Positions 10,707 through 23,678 of a stretch of 64,000 bases of DNA are shown here, piece after piece. A program made the translations under genes and the position numbers. The stretch lies in contig CP075497.1 of the NCBI GenBank assembly GCA_021613535.1, forward strand, positions 10,416,001 to 10,480,000, written 5' to 3'. Positions within the stretch are counted from its first letter, which is position 1, and every line of letters starts with the position of its first letter. The DNA is from Adineta vaga. Its lineage: Eukaryota; Rotifera. Below the pieces are notes generated by a model, which ran no database searches, was not told the DNA's origin, and was given only the letters and a program-made list of their open reading frames with translations.

Positions 10707-11620
10707 TTATTGTATCCATTTTTGTTTCATATTATTTAATGATAATCGTGGTCGTTGATAGAAAGAACATGCACGTTCACATTCATACCGAGACTCAAAA
10801 CGATTTTGATTACCACCGCAACCACCCCAAACAAAAGTTTGACAGATACTTAATTGAGGATTATAATAATATTGTTCAATAAATGCTCGACATGGGCCAA
10901 TATCTGGAAATTGTTGACAGATATACATATTATTTGTTATGGGTGATCTAGTCGTAGAAACTCCTCCAGTTCCTAGATAGACTAATAATAGCGAGGTAAA
11001 AATTCGAAATTATCATACCAGGATATGTAGTTATTCCAACATTTTTCATTATAACATTAATTGGATTGATTGGTGTTGGTATTAATTGTACAGGTGTATA
11101 TTGATCATTGATATAGAGTAATTGACCATCTTTTTCAATACGTGCTTGAATAGCATATTGTCGGATTGTATTTCCATTTTGTTGAACTTGCATCATTGAA
11201 TATGGAATTTCAAAAGCAATTGGAAAACGATACGATCCATAGAGAACAACTGTATTTAATGGTCGAGATGGTACATCTTGAAGAGAAACATCAACAAGTG
11301 AAACACTTATTTGTGAACCATATGGTAATGCAGTTGTATCATCATTAAGAAGATTTCCACGAACAGTTGGTTGATCTAACAAGATATAAAAGAAGAAGAA
11401 GAGAAAGTAATTCTTTTATGTCTTGTTATAAATACTCAATTGTCTTACTTTGTTGTATGCCTTGATTCCATGTTGAATAAGTTGACCATGAATTGAAATT
11501 ATTATTCGGATATCGTCCTTGCTGATAATAGTATTGTGTATGAACCGATGAAATGAATAGTAAGAGAAGAATAAAAAACATTTTTTCTAATAGTACGTTA
11601 ATAATAATTGATCGAAGCAT
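10707..11620 (-). CDS. Secreted YbaY/YscW-like domain fused to a Kunitz domain
   Basis: Three exons on the minus strand: 11620-11449, 11375-11019, 10972-10707; introns 73 and 46 nt; 264 aa. Methionine 14 (11581) may be the true start, because it sits directly before a classic signal peptide (MFFILLLLFISSVHT). Next comes a Tyr/Gln/Asn-rich linker. A domain of about 105 residues follows, with VRGNLL, ALPYGSQISVSLVDVSL, PIAFEIPYS and YAIQARIEKDGQLLYI, matching the bacterial YbaY/YscW lipoprotein family (PF09619). Last is a Kunitz domain with all six cysteines at exact spacing C-x8-C-x15-C-x7-C-x12-C-x3-C. The P1 residue is Arg, right after the second Cys, so trypsin-like proteases are the expected target (inference). 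Spliced animal architecture with a bacterial-type domain suggests old horizontal transfer and domain capture. Confidence 0.85.
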
Positions 11621-12252
11621 TAATGTTAAGGTAGGAAAGCAAAGAATACTCCTTTTTATTCTCTTTATCCTGTCAAACTTTATCGAAATGTCATGATCTA
11701 TTCCGTTATACTTTCATTTGCTCGAAGGAACTGACAATATGAAAGAAAGTAGATTAGCTTTCAGATAAAAATCGATGACATATTTTACTAGTCTATTTGT
11801 ATCAATGAAAAACGATATGTAAAGATAATTGATTGCGTGTACAAAACAAAGGTCATCAGAGCATCCAAAACGAAATGTAAAAACATGACTTTCGAGAAGA
11901 AAAAAAAAACTCGATCGATGCTATTTGAGTACTTTATATTGACGATTTAACAATAATCCTTTTAAATACATCTCATGAGAAATAGTTATATCTATGATAA
12001 AAGTCTGTTCTTTTTTTAATTTATTTATCATTTTATACAGAAATAAAACAAAATGAAGAAATACATTTTATGACTAGTTTTGATTATATGATTGTGATTC
12101 TGTCGCAATATCAGATCCAAACTTAATATTCTTCATATACATAACCAACTTTTGTTGTTTTTGTTAAAATACGTGCAATATTTGCATGTAGAATTACATT
12201 TTACAAACATCAATATATGTAATCAATAATCACCAAGAAATAAATCAATAAT
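11621..12252. other. Intergenic, no gene seen
   Basis: AT-rich spacer holding the upstream region of the YbaY-Kunitz gene and the 3' flank of the dispanin gene. No recognisable element. Confidence 0.5.
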
Positions 12253-12733
12253 TCAAACAACAAGAATACCTTTGACGAAAAAACCAAATGCTAAAATTGA
12301 ACCTAGAGTAAGCCCAATAATAAATGTAATCAATGACCATCGAATTGCTTTTTTATAGAATGTTGTTGCTTCAGCATAAAATCCTTGATTATGTGCACGA
12401 ACAGCACGAATCGCATAAAAAATAGCAATAATTCCTAGCAAAGAATTTTTCATTATAATCTTGTAATCAGCTTTTTATTTACCTAATAGAGGACAACATA
12501 ATGTAGAAATTAAAGCACAAGCTAAACTTCGTTTTGGATGTGTTTCATCTTCCACTTCGGCTAATCTGTATCGATCTACAAATTCAAATTCAGAAGAAAA
12601 TATGGAAATTCTATTAAGAATATTCAAATCTACCTGCAATATCATTGTCAACTTGTCTGGTACTAGTAAATTTGGCTGATGAAGCACATCTATGGCCGGT
12701 TGGTGTTGAGGTAAACGCTCGTGAACCAAACAT
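12253..12733 (-). CDS. CD225/dispanin two-pass membrane protein
   Basis: Exons 12733-12634, 12575-12483, 12434-12253; 124 aa. Seen: a polar N-terminus, then the CD225 hallmark ALISTLCCPLLGIIAIFYAI with its double Cys at the first hydrophobic segment. A conserved loop with a Tyr-x-x-Ala and basic stretch (YKKAIRW) follows, then a second hydrophobic segment and a very short tail. This is the dispanin/IFITM-TMEM91-PRRT fold. Known: family members sit in plasma or endosomal membranes and affect vesicle fusion and trafficking. A role in this animal cannot be read from sequence. The frame is kept exactly across both introns, which supports the exon calls. Confidence 0.8.
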
Positions 12734-14309
12734 CGTATCTGATAATTACACGAACAAAATAAGTAACTGTTATCAGATTGAAAAAAAATACGAGGAATCA
12801 AACATGAGTAGCGCGTTTGAATGTAATACCAAAAGATCCTGATGGAGGGTGGAAAACTTAAGAGAGAGAGAGTGAAGTTGCGCGTACGCATATATAATCT
12901 TTGTCTCCGATCAACTAAGAAATGATGATGATGATGATAGCGAAAAATGAGGAACAAAAAGAACGAGAAAAAGGAAAAATAGTTTATGTTATCCATAAGG
13001 ACTTAGATAGAATCATCAACAGGAGAAATTCTCTCGGGATTATCTTAAAAACTAATATATTTTTATTGATTAACTCATGTTTATACTCATTATTCGTCCA
13101 AAGCGCATTTGATAACTATTATTTGTTGTTACTTCTTTTTTTTATAGAAATCATATTTACGACAAAATATTAATGGTATCTGACAATCAAGTAGAAAGAA
13201 GATCATCAGAAAAAATAAAAATAGTAGAGAAAAAGTAAGTTTAACTTACTTCCGTTGATATTAGAATTCTATATAGAGAAGAAATAGGAAATGACGAAAT
13301 AAAAAAGCGACTAATATTTCTATTCAATTATATTCATCAGGTCAATGATTTGATCAACTAAGATGAAATCAATCAGGATTAATATGCAGAACATACAGTT
13401 TTTCTTTTCAATAAGGAAATGCAGTTCTTTGCACTCGACTTGTTTTTTATCGCATCGATCTTTAACAGCTCGACAAGCCTAATCAGTGACAGTATCAGGT
13501 CTTTGATTGTAAACGTTCTTTCTCTATCTCTTACTGTGTCGACACACATGCGCACATCGCTCAAGGATATATTACATATGTTGTCGATGTTTGACTGTTT
13601 GCATTAGAATATTCATATCTTCTACGATCCAAACACGTCAATAATTGATGATTAACCACGAGCAAAATGATGAGTACTTATATGTGTAGATATCTATATA
13701 TTAAGATCAGCATATATTGCTTGCTTGTCGTTCTAATCAAGAAAGAAAACGTCAAGAATAAAAAAATTACTAGTAAGACACGGCAATCTCATTAGACGCA
13801 TGAGATAGATAAATAGATATTAAATGATGGTCACAAGTTGAGAACTGTATAATAATAGACCGGTGTTGATTTGTTTGATAAATGACATGCTGAGTTTTGG
13901 GTGGAGAATCACTAACAGGCTAAAATCTTTCTTTTATAGACAGTATGACAAACATTGATGAAGAGAAGAAGAAGAAGAAGGAAATGAAAACAAATCTTCT
14001 TCGACATAGGTTTTTCTTGTACTATTTGTCGTTCATTTCCTGCTCTTCATCAAAATTCTTCAACTAATGAATTCTAAATTTTCTTTTTCCATTTACTGTT
14101 TGATCTCTCGTCTTATTGCTTTAGGAATTATTATGACGAAACTTTCTGTATATATTCACATCATTTGTTTTTTTTTATTCGAATAAGTACAGAAAAAACC
14201 AACAAGAAGAATAACAGAGCTTTTTTCTCTTCAAAAGACACACACACACATACAAAAAAAGATAATTCTCATGTTCATAGTTTTCTTTTGTTTTACTATC
14301 CTAAAGAAT
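12734..14309. other. Intergenic, no gene seen
   Basis: Lies between the start of the dispanin gene and the stop of PRPF19, both on the minus strand. AT-rich, with short GAT and GA repeats and a (CA)n tract near 14240. Small open frames lack coding signals. Confidence 0.5.
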
Positions 14310-16479
14310 TTATTCTTGTGTTAATTGTTCGTAAAATTTCAATGAACGATCTATGCTTGAACTAGCGATATAATTGGCATTGGCACCGAATCGAATACCA
14401 GTTGCTAATGCTGTATGATCATTAAAGACTTTAATTAAATCCCATTGTTTTGCTTGATAAACTCTAGAAATATAGAATAATAGAGAAAAATGAAAATCAA
14501 TTTCTATGAAGAAAAAAAAAGTAGAACTTACCGAACATCAGTACCAGCGACACCGAGATACATTCCACTTTGATCAAAGACAAGGTCACGGATCTATAAC
14601 AAAAATAGAAGTAGATTCGAAGTTAATTAACTAATCATACTTCATAACGATCTTCAAGTGTAATTGTTTTGAAATTTTTTAATTTTCGTAAATCCCATAG
14701 TTTAATTGAAGCATCTTCAGCCGCCGTTGCTAAATAATAACCTAAATAAACCAAATCAAATCGATTATTTCGAATAGAAAAGAAAAGTTTCATTTTTTTC
14801 GTCTACCGTTTTCTGAAAAGGCAATTGAGTTTATACTTCCACTATGACCAGGAAAGTCAGCAACATTATTACATTCTTTCAAATCCCAAATTTTAATAAC
14901 ACTTTCTTGTGTACCGACACCAAAGATAATACCATCAGGATGGAATTTTGCACAAGTTAATCCTAAACAAAATTCTTTTCGTTTAACAATCAATCAAATA
15001 ATTTTGCTTACCTTTTTGAGAAGATGTATCTTGATTTTTTGTAATCAATTTTCCTGTGCGTAAATCTGATAAAGCCCAATAGCTGTCACTTGCACTTGAT
15101 AGAACATAATCACCGGTTGGATGGAGTGAAAGACCTGTAATAGGACTATCATGAGCTTTAAGAACTTTCAAACATTGAGCTGATGGTGTATGCCAAACAC
15201 GAATACTTGAATCTGCACTTGCTGTAATGGCGATATCCTACGAGAAAAAGAATTTCTTATTTCTTCTTAATGGAACAAATTGTTGTCATACTTCTTCGAA
15301 ATGATGAATAACATGTGTCACTTTTTTCTGATGACCTTTCAATGTTGCTACCACTTGTTCACTATCACGATTGAAGACTACAGCTTGACGATCATTTCCA
15401 CCAGTGAGAATAATACTGGGATTTTTTGATGAAATATCAAGTGCTAATATACCTGGATTACTAGCACTATGTAAAGCCTATGAAATGATGGAAAATGATA
15501 CAAAATAATCAAAGATATATTAGAACGAACTGTATGTGTTGCAGAACAACGGAAAGTTTTCATTTCATCAATAGTTGTTAAACCTTCTGGAACATGTTTA
15601 CCACGTTGTTTACGTAATTGTGTTAAAACTGATGCTTTATCTTGTAACTAGAAGAGAAATTTGAACAATATGTTAATTTCATTCATATGATCGATAATTG
15701 ATTGCAGATACTTTTTGAATTATTTCTTCGTTCATGCCTTCAGCAGCATTTGCTCCTGTCTGAGAACCATCAGCAGTTCCATGATACCCTGTCGTCATTG
15801 ATTGATCATTCGCATATTGCTACGAAAAACAAGATATTTTATATTTCAATAAATGTTCAAGGTTACTTACTGTAGCTGTTGGTTGTGTAATACCTGCTTG
15901 TGGTTTAAGTGTAGCTAAAGCTTCACGTGCAGCAGTGACTTCTTTATTGAGACGAGCAATAACACGACAAGCAGCATCATGTTGATACATAACATGTGAA
16001 AGTTCTAGTTGAAAAGATTAGATAATTGATGACTTTTGTTTTGAAAATTAAGCACAAACCTTGTCGAGCTGTTTGTAATTGTTGACGAAGCGTAAAACTA
16101 TGTAACATACAAGCATCCCATTCATCTTGTAGCGTTTTAAGAATAGCTGGAATACTTGTTGCTGATGGTGGTTTTGGTTTACCAAGTGGTGTAACTATTA
16201 TTTACATCTATTATAGTGAAATAATCTTAAAAACGAAATAGAATACCTTTAACATCAATAAGTTGTTCTTCTGTTAATGGTTGACCAGTAATTGGATCAT
16301 TTGATGCTTCACGTAGATATTTGATAATTAAACGTTTTTCATAAATGCAACCTGATACAGGTGAAAGGACTGGTTGTTCAGGTACTTCATTTGAAACTAA
16401 AACAAGTACAATTACATTCAATGCGATCCTTTATAAAAATAAAAGTTAACAACTACTTACGAGAACAAATGAGTGACAT
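14310..16479 (-). CDS. PRPF19: Pre-mRNA-processing factor 19 (U-box E3 ligase)
   Basis: Twelve exons: 16479-16461, 16396-16247, 16194-16060, 16004-15871, 15819-15712, 15647-15531, 15477-15292, 15237-15012, 14962-14807, 14741-14641, 14593-14532, 14463-14310; 515 aa (human 504). Seen: N-terminal U-box starting MSLICS with NEVPEQP and DPITGQPL; then [20 protein letters not shown] and the [12 protein letters not shown] coiled coil, both diagnostic of Prp19; then a C-terminal seven-bladed WD40 propeller with repeats such as IWDLKE, FPGHSGS and KLWDLRKL. Role: core of the Prp19/NTC spliceosome complex, which ubiquitinates spliceosomal proteins, and of DNA-damage signalling in the nucleus. The first coding exon is only 19 nt. 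Confidence 0.96.
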
Positions 16480-16757
16480 GTTATTGTTTTTTTTGTAAAA
16501 GAAAAATAGAGAATCTGAAAATGAAGAAACATCACAATAAAATAAGTTCTTCGTTTTCTTTTTTTTGTCACAAGCAAAGAAAAAAATAATAAATATAATA
16601 ATAAACTGTGATACTAAAGATAAATAAATGAAATCACTTGGAAATAGTCAATGAATAAAGATTAAAAAAAACAATAAAGTAAAAGAAAAATGAGAATTCT
16701 TTTGTTTTTGCTTTTTTAAGTTTATCACAATGGAAGAGATTCGCTTCAGATTGTCTT

Positions 16758-19700
16758 TTAAGCCACACTATTGTCAGTTGTTGATGGTGATTGTCCTTTA
16801 TTGCGTAACATTGGACTACCATTACTATCTTGTACTGGAACTTTTAATTCACGATTTTTATTCGTTGGTGAATTCATTTGTAATTTAGCTGTAAGAAGTG
16901 GTTTATCATAGAGTGTTTGTTCACCATGTTCATCTGAAACATCACAATCTGATTCGGAAATAATCAAATTCGATGTTCGAGTTTTATCTAAAAGATAAAG
17001 TTTTTCATTACGGGCACGTTTTTTTTCATACATACTTTTTTTCATTAAACGAAATTTATTTTTAAGTTTTTCTTTCGGACTTTGTGGAGTATCAACATCG
17101 TGAACATCATCATCATCTTCATTTAATAGTTGATAACGAATACGTTTACGACGTTCTAATAAATTATGACGACGTCGCCATCGTAAACAACAACATAAAC
17201 ATATCCAACAAAAGATGATAGAAAATATTGAACCAACAATTGATATTAAAACAAAATAATGAATAATGAAATCTATGAAAAGAGGTAAAATATATATATA
17301 TGTTTTATTAATGTAAGGATGAAACGTCTCTTTTGATACTTACCACAATTAGGTTCTTTTTGAATGTAAGATTTGAACCAATTTTCCATACGATATCGAT
17401 TACAAACACATCGTTTGGTTTTATTATCACATTTACCATGATTTGAACAATTTGATAGACACATATAAGTATCAATCGATATAATATTCATATTTGATGC
17501 TGAACGTAATGATTTGATTTTCTTTTGTAAATGATTGGCAATTAATTTTGGTGAAACAATTGAATCGGTTTTCAAATCTATTCCTTTGATTAATAAAACA
17601 TTGTCTTTTGGCATTCCAATCATAATTATATCAAGATTTGGTAATATATCAATGAGAAAAGCACGTATTTGTGCAAGAAGATTGTCAAGTGTCTGTTGAT
17701 ATAAATATGGTTTTGACAAAAAGATAATTTCAACTAATTGTTCAGCATTAGGAATACCACGAACATGAACAGTAATATTTGTTTCACTCATTTGTTGTCG
17801 ATCATCATAAACTTGAAGAACGAATACATATGGTCCTTCAATTAAATTTGTTACATAGGCAACTGGTGATAAATTGGAATTGTTGAGAAAATTTCCAATA
17901 GCTGGACTTGATGAACTTTTCTTCCATACCCATCGATCAATACCATAATCAGCTGTTGTTCCTGATCCATTCAAAATAATCATATTATTTAAAATATTAA
18001 CATTCTTCGATTCTAAATGAATCGATGCTTTCGGTGGTTGACCATTTTGTGCATAAACAATTACAAGAACTTCTTTTTTCGATGTATATTCTTCATCATT
18101 AGTTTTTAATGTTAAAATAAATTTATATTGACCAATACGAAGATTTGCTACTCTTGTTTTCAATGAATGTGGAGATAAAATACTAATTTCATCTGATCGT
18201 TGTTTATTATCATTAGAAATTAAATCCCAAGATATCTGTGTTTGTTGTTCAATGATACTTGATGAACCATCAAGAATAACATCATTCGATGGCCAGAAAA
18301 CGATTTCACGACGATTAGTAATACGAGCTTCGATGGGTTCTAAGATAGTTTCAAAATAATTTATCAAATATATTTGTTTTCGTTTTTATAACTTACGTCC
18401 AATTGTATTTAATTGAATCGTTTTTGTTTGTTCGTTACCAAGATTATCAACAACATGTAATCGGAATGAGTAATTACCAGGACGAATGTTTGATATCAAT
18501 AAAGTCGATGTATCTGTATTCTAAAATGAATACAAATTATATTGTAAGACTGAAATCTCTGATAGATATTTACTTCAAGTATTGGCACGAGAGGGCCATT
18601 TTTTATATATGACCATTGATATGTCGCTTGACGATTTGATGGTTCAATCCGTGCTTCGAGTTTAATTACTTGTTGAGGTAAACGAATTGTTACTGGAGAG
18701 GATATTTGTACAATCAAAGGTGGTGACGTTGTTGTAGCTAAAATTATAAATAATGAAAGTGATTGAAGTCGTAATGTTGATCTTATGAATATCGAAAGCC
18801 GAAAAGAAAATAAAGTGGGTTATGATCTATCAACTTTAACGTATAACTAAATATTTAAATACTTAAATACTATTGTGAATGAAAAATCTAACTAATCTCA
18901 TTTTAAGAAGAATTAATAAGATCGAATATAAAACTTACCGGAAATGACTTCAACTTTAACAACATTAGAAGCTAAAACAATTCCTGCTTTGTCCTTTAAT
19001 TGTAATTCAAATTCATAAATTCCCTCTCGTAATTCTTTTACAACAATATGTGATGGTAAGTTTTCTTGATTTGTTAAATCAATTTTTGCACCATTTGTCG
19101 ATGATTTTAATATCCAAAACAAACTTAAATTACGATTATTTAATATTGACATATCGACTTCACTTTTATTTGATTTATAAAGAATATGTCCAGATAAATC
19201 AACTTGATTCAGAGGTAAACTAATAATTTGATCATGACCAGTTTGTACTTCGAGATCATAAGTTGATGAAATCGAAGTTGTCTTCATTGATGTTGTTGAT
19301 GTCGAGATTCGATCATCAACAAGACATTTTCCATTATCAGTTTTACGTATAAAACCAGATTTACATTGACAATAACCATGTTTAGCACGATCACTCGGTG
19401 GTAAACATTCTTCATTTTTCTTACATCTTCCTCGAATAGTATTCTGATCATGTTCATTATCATCATCATCACCATCGTTATCAGTTTCTTGATAATCTTT
19501 TTCATAGATTGCACAAGGTCTTGAACGAGGTAAATATTGACGACAAACACCTAGGAGATCAAAGAAATTATTCGTAGGAAGAAAACAAAATCACTAATCT
19601 TTTCTTTCGGATTATTTACCATTGATACGACGAAAACCATTTTTACGATCACACGAACAAATATTTCGTTTTATTTGAGCATTAATTGAAACTTGTTCAC

Positions 19701-20341
19701 ATTGTTCATTAGCACCACATAATTTTGTTTCATTACATTCATCATGTCCTGGATCATCATAATCAAGAGCAGCTGCTGTTGATTCTTATTTTAAAAAAAA
19801 GACATAAAAAAGTCAATTGATCTATAACTAAACTTACGAATTGAGCGAACTTTTAAATACAATGTTTCATCATTGATATTGCCTTCAATCGGTGCACATA
19901 ATTCATCCGATATGCATTCGATATGAACACATACTGATTCTATCCAATAAGCAACATTACATCGATTAAATTGACAACATTGATTAACACATTCTTCCCA
20001 ACTATTTACTTTGATTCTAAAGAATATATAAGAAATCAAGTTTGAAATGAGAAATCTTGAAATTTACTTGGAATATCTTCCGGCATTGTTGCCACCTGTG
20101 GGTTTAACATTTGCAAAGATGAGATTCTTTAAAACGTTTGAATTTCTCCAATCTGCAGACCATATTGAACAAATATCGGCTAAAATATTGAGAGAGAAAG
20201 AGAGAAAAAAAATCAATGAGTATTGCTTTGTTTTGCTTCATTAATTTAATAGAAATAATTACGATTATTTGATTTGGAATAACAAGAATTTAAAACAGAA
20301 AAACAAAATAGCACCAATGATATCAATCGAAAAACGGACAT
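16758..20341 (-). CDS. KIAA0319L: KIAA0319/KIAA0319L-like PKD-domain receptor
   Basis: Nine exons: 20341-20263, 20179-20068, 20016-19838, 19784-19620, 19550-18939, 18737-18574, 18520-18397, 18339-17344, 17272-16758; 981 aa. Seen in order: signal peptide; MANEC-type Cys-rich domain (SWEECVNQCC, then WIESVCVHIECIS); two Cys-rich EGF-like stretches with an acidic run between them; several PKD/Ig-like beta-sandwich repeats; a conserved region ending in CSNHGKCDNKTKRCVC; one TM helix with a Cys-rich inner edge; and a basic then Ser-rich cytoplasmic tail. The layout matches KIAA0319/KIAA0319L, type I glycoproteins linked to cell adhesion and endosome-Golgi trafficking. The gene lies 278 nt upstream of PRPF19 on the same strand. 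Confidence 0.88.
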
Positions 20342-20987
20342 TATCTAAAACAAAAAGTTCTATTATCGAAGAAGAAAATACAGGATGATATCTTTCGAAT
20401 ATATACAGATATGTAATTAATCAAGCGAATCATATAGAAAAATAAAATATTTGTCTATGCATATGTGATTGATAAATAGAATGTGTCGTGCCCTGTAAAA
20501 AAAAGCAATCATATCAGACATAGACAGAAGGAACGAACGAAAAAATTTCGTGGACAATGGATAATTATTGAAAAAGATGGATAATATTTGGAATATTACA
20601 TCTGATGAATAAACGATTAAAATTTGATGAAAAAAATCTATATAGAATTCTTTAATAGGATTAAGATCAAAATCTTTGACAAATGACAGATGTCAGTAGT
20701 TTACATAGGATGATTAGTTCTTTGCAAAAAAATGAAATTATTTATTACTTTGGTCTCCTAAAGCATAAATTTTCCTTGAATTTAAGGTCAATAGATCTTA
20801 CAATTGAAATGTGAAGTGATACAGATCAAATTATCTATCACTTGAACTTATACTATATATGGATGAGCATGTTCAGATCCAGTAAAAGATATAGTTTTTA
20901 TTAATACTATAAGTATATGTACAGAGAAAATGAATAAGTGATTTTATTACAGTTCTTTTTCATAAATATAAAGTAACTAAAGATTAT
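20342..20987. other. Intergenic, no gene seen
   Basis: AT-rich upstream flank of the KIAA0319L-like gene and 3' flank of the 7TM receptor. No recognisable element. Confidence 0.5.
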
Positions 20988-21893
20988 TTATGAAACAACT
21001 CCAATTTGTCTTCGTCTTTTTATTTTATTCCAAAGTTTTCTCCATGTTGTTAAAAATCGTACATCAATAATACCAAGCATAGCTGGATCTAAAGCAATTT
21101 CTATAACACTCAATAAAGTAGTAAAAACGGCTGGATCACTATTCGCATTCAAAAATTGAAATGTAAGAATATCTGGACTCCATAGAAGAAGCCAGACTGA
21201 ATAAAATGCAATCGTTTGAAATAAAAGAATTCGTTGACGTTTTCGACGAAGAAGTATTATTTGTTCATTACGAACATTTCGTATTGAACTAACATGTCGT
21301 ATACCAAAGCCAAGAATAAAAATATTCAAAACAATTGGTATAATATAAACAACACATAAATTAAATATTTGTACTATTAATGACGAATATACAATGTCAC
21401 AAGATCCACCGCGACGACGCCATATTGATGACCATTTTGTTAGAAATGGAACAATAATGTTAATTGCTGGTAAGAAATAAATAATGATATGAATTACAAT
21501 GACTAATCGTGGTTTTTCTCGATAAATATTTCGATTGGAAACAACATGCAAATATCGACAACCATTAAATGCTAGTAGAAGATAACTTTGTACTGTATTA
21601 AGATAAAACTTTGATGATGCTTCAAAATAACATAAGATATCTCTACCAATAGGATATAAACACACCGATGATAAACGTATACCATAAAGAATGAAGAATC
21701 GTAGAATAAGAAGGAAATCAGTAATTAAATAGACATAAAGCCACATCATATTTCGTTGTCGTAATGATGAACAGACGAGAAATTGTATCCAAAAAAGAGT
21801 ATGAGTAACCACTGCAATGCTTTTAGTAATAATAATCGGTGTTAATGCATCAAGTGCAGTCGGTGACCAACTGAAAAGAGTACATGTGGTCAT
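20988..21893 (-). CDS. Orphan rhodopsin-like 7TM receptor
   Basis: Intronless, 301 aa, ATG at 21893. Seen: seven hydrophobic segments with short loops, Cys at the start of TM3 and in the second extracellular loop (likely disulfide), and a CRY triplet in the DRY position (NGCRYLHV) at the end of TM3. A basic third inner loop (RRKRQR) precedes TM6, which has WSPD where CWxP is usual. TM7 has DPAMLG in place of NPxxY, and the tail is short and basic. This fits a divergent class A GPCR of the kind expanded in bdelloid rotifers (inference). Ligand and G protein are not predictable. Confidence 0.7.
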   Translation of the reverse strand: MTTCTLFSWSPTALDALTPIIITKSIAVVTHTLFWIQFLVCSSLRQRNMMWLYVYLITDFLLILRFFILYGIRLSSVCLYPIGRDILCYFEASSKFYLNTVQSYLLLAFNGCRYLHVVSNRNIYREKPRLVIVIHIIIYFLPAINIIVPFLTKWSSIWRRRGGSCDIVYSSLIVQIFNLCVVYIIPIVLNIFILGFGIRHVSSIRNVRNEQIILLRRKRQRILLFQTIAFYSVWLLLWSPDILTFQFLNANSDPAVFTTLLSVIEIALDPAMLGIIDVRFLTTWRKLWNKIKRRRQIGVVS

Positions 21894-22811
21894 GATTAAG
21901 ATAGATTTATGTTTGATATAATATTAAGAGATACTATAAGGACAAATTCAACGAATGTAACATGGAAAGAAAATATCCATATTGCTGTGAAATACGTTAC
22001 AAAGAGAAAAAAGAAACAGTATGAAAAGTAAAACTTTTCCATAGAATTATCACGTATTATTACCATTAATGCATCTAAGTAATAATCAGTAATTCTCTTC
22101 CAAGATGCTTGTGATGATGTTTGAGTCTATGAATAAAGTAGCACTCTATGTTTAATTACAGATCTTTTTTACAATTAATTTAATTCCGCTGGATATATTC
22201 ATACTATCTCTATTAATATCATTAGAATTTAATATAAGTAAATGAGATCGTTAGAAAGGATGATGTTTTTATACTATTCTCTTTAAAAAATACTGCATAT
22301 CAGTTTGTTAGAATTATTGCTTCGAAAATAATTACAATACCAATTAGAAGATTACTGCGACACAAAATGAACTTGTACATGTATAAGATCAACATAGTAT
22401 GTGTCAATCAATTTCCTATATAAATAATATCTTTGTAAAATCGGTTTGTTTTTCTTTCACTGTTAAAATTTTCAAGTCAAATACAAGAAATATCTTCACA
22501 CAAAAAGAAACAAATACAATCGCTGAATGTCAATAATCACTAGACAAAGAAAAATTCACAGAAGAATATCAAAAATAATAAATGTTAGATAAGATCAGTA
22601 TGATAACTGTTTGTTGTTGTCAGCAGTTGTTCATAAAACTGATTAAATACAAGAAAGAAAACAAAGCAAATCATTAGGAAAAGTGTTTATATATATATAT
22701 ATATATATGTAGAAAAAAGAATAGGAAGTGACATATGGGGATTTGTATTGATATTGCACTCGATATTAAGTCGTGAAGAAAACAATCGAAATAAGGAAAA
22801 AAAATCATTCA
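21894..22811. other. Intergenic, no gene seen
   Basis: AT-rich, with a (TA)n run at about 22688-22709. It contains the upstream flank of the 7TM receptor and the 3' flank of the first Rab gene. Confidence 0.5.
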
Positions 22812-23678
22812 TTAAGTGCAACATTTTTTTTGTGAACCGCCAACGACTATTTTTTTGGTTCCTACACGTGTACCACCAGTTGAAGTTTGTCCATTATTAG
22901 GTTGAGTAAGACGTCGTTTAAGAGCAAGTCTAGTTATTTCATTAAATGCTTCTACAATATTCTTATTATCTTTAGCAGATGTTTCAAAAAATGGTAAGCC
23001 TTTTTGTTCAGCATATGCACGTGCATCGGTAGTTAAAACAACTTTACCACTTTCATTATCATTATCATCTTTATTACCGACGAGAATTTTTGGGACTGTC
23101 TTATCACAATGACGTTCCATTTCAGTGATCCAATCTTTTAAATTAGCAAAACTATCACCATTTGTCACCTGAAAAAGAAATATCAATAAATCAACGAAGA
23201 ATAAATCATTATTGACATACATCATAAACAATTATTACACCATCAGCACCTCGATAATAAGTACCTATGAAGAAAACAAAATGTACAAAGAATTTCTCTG
23301 TTTTACTTACTTGTAATAACACGAAAACGTTCTTGACCAGCAGTATCCCTACAAACACAAAAAAAGAACACATATCACATCTTATTCATAGAACAGTTAA
23401 TAATCGATTCTATTATTCTGTATAAAATCAACAAATAACAATGATAATACTGGGAATGTTTTTGGAAAAACTACAAACCATATTTGTATACGGCATTGAT
23501 GTCCATCAACATTGATTGTACTCATTTTAAAATCTACTCCAATTGTTGTGATATAAGCAGCTGTAAAAATATCATCAACAAATCGAACCATCAATGAACT
23601 TTTTCCTACACCAGAATCTCCAATAATAAGAATTTTAAATGTTTGAACACCTTCTAAATTTTTTGTTGTTGATGCCAT
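22812..23678 (-). CDS. Rab35-like small GTPase, copy A
   Basis: Four exons: 23678-23479, 23348-23311, 23264-23221, 23168-22812; 212 aa. Seen: P-loop GDSGVGKSS, effector loop [18 protein letters not shown] switch II, NKDD base-recognition motif, ETSAK, and a C-terminal KKCCT prenylation site. The Rab signature residues IGVDF and YYRGADGV place it in the Rab1/8/10/35 group; the N-terminus ([20 protein letters not shown]) is closest to Rab35. Role: vesicle trafficking switch, in Rab35's case at endosomes and plasma membrane recycling. It has an extra phase-0 intron between VYD and VTN that copy B lacks. The two genes lie 298 nt apart in the same orientation. Confidence 0.87.

Noticed and set aside
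10707-11620. Bacterial contamination as the source of the YbaY-like domain
   Set aside because: The domain lies in a gene with two GT-AG introns, an animal signal peptide and a Kunitz domain, with the same AT-rich base use as neighbours.
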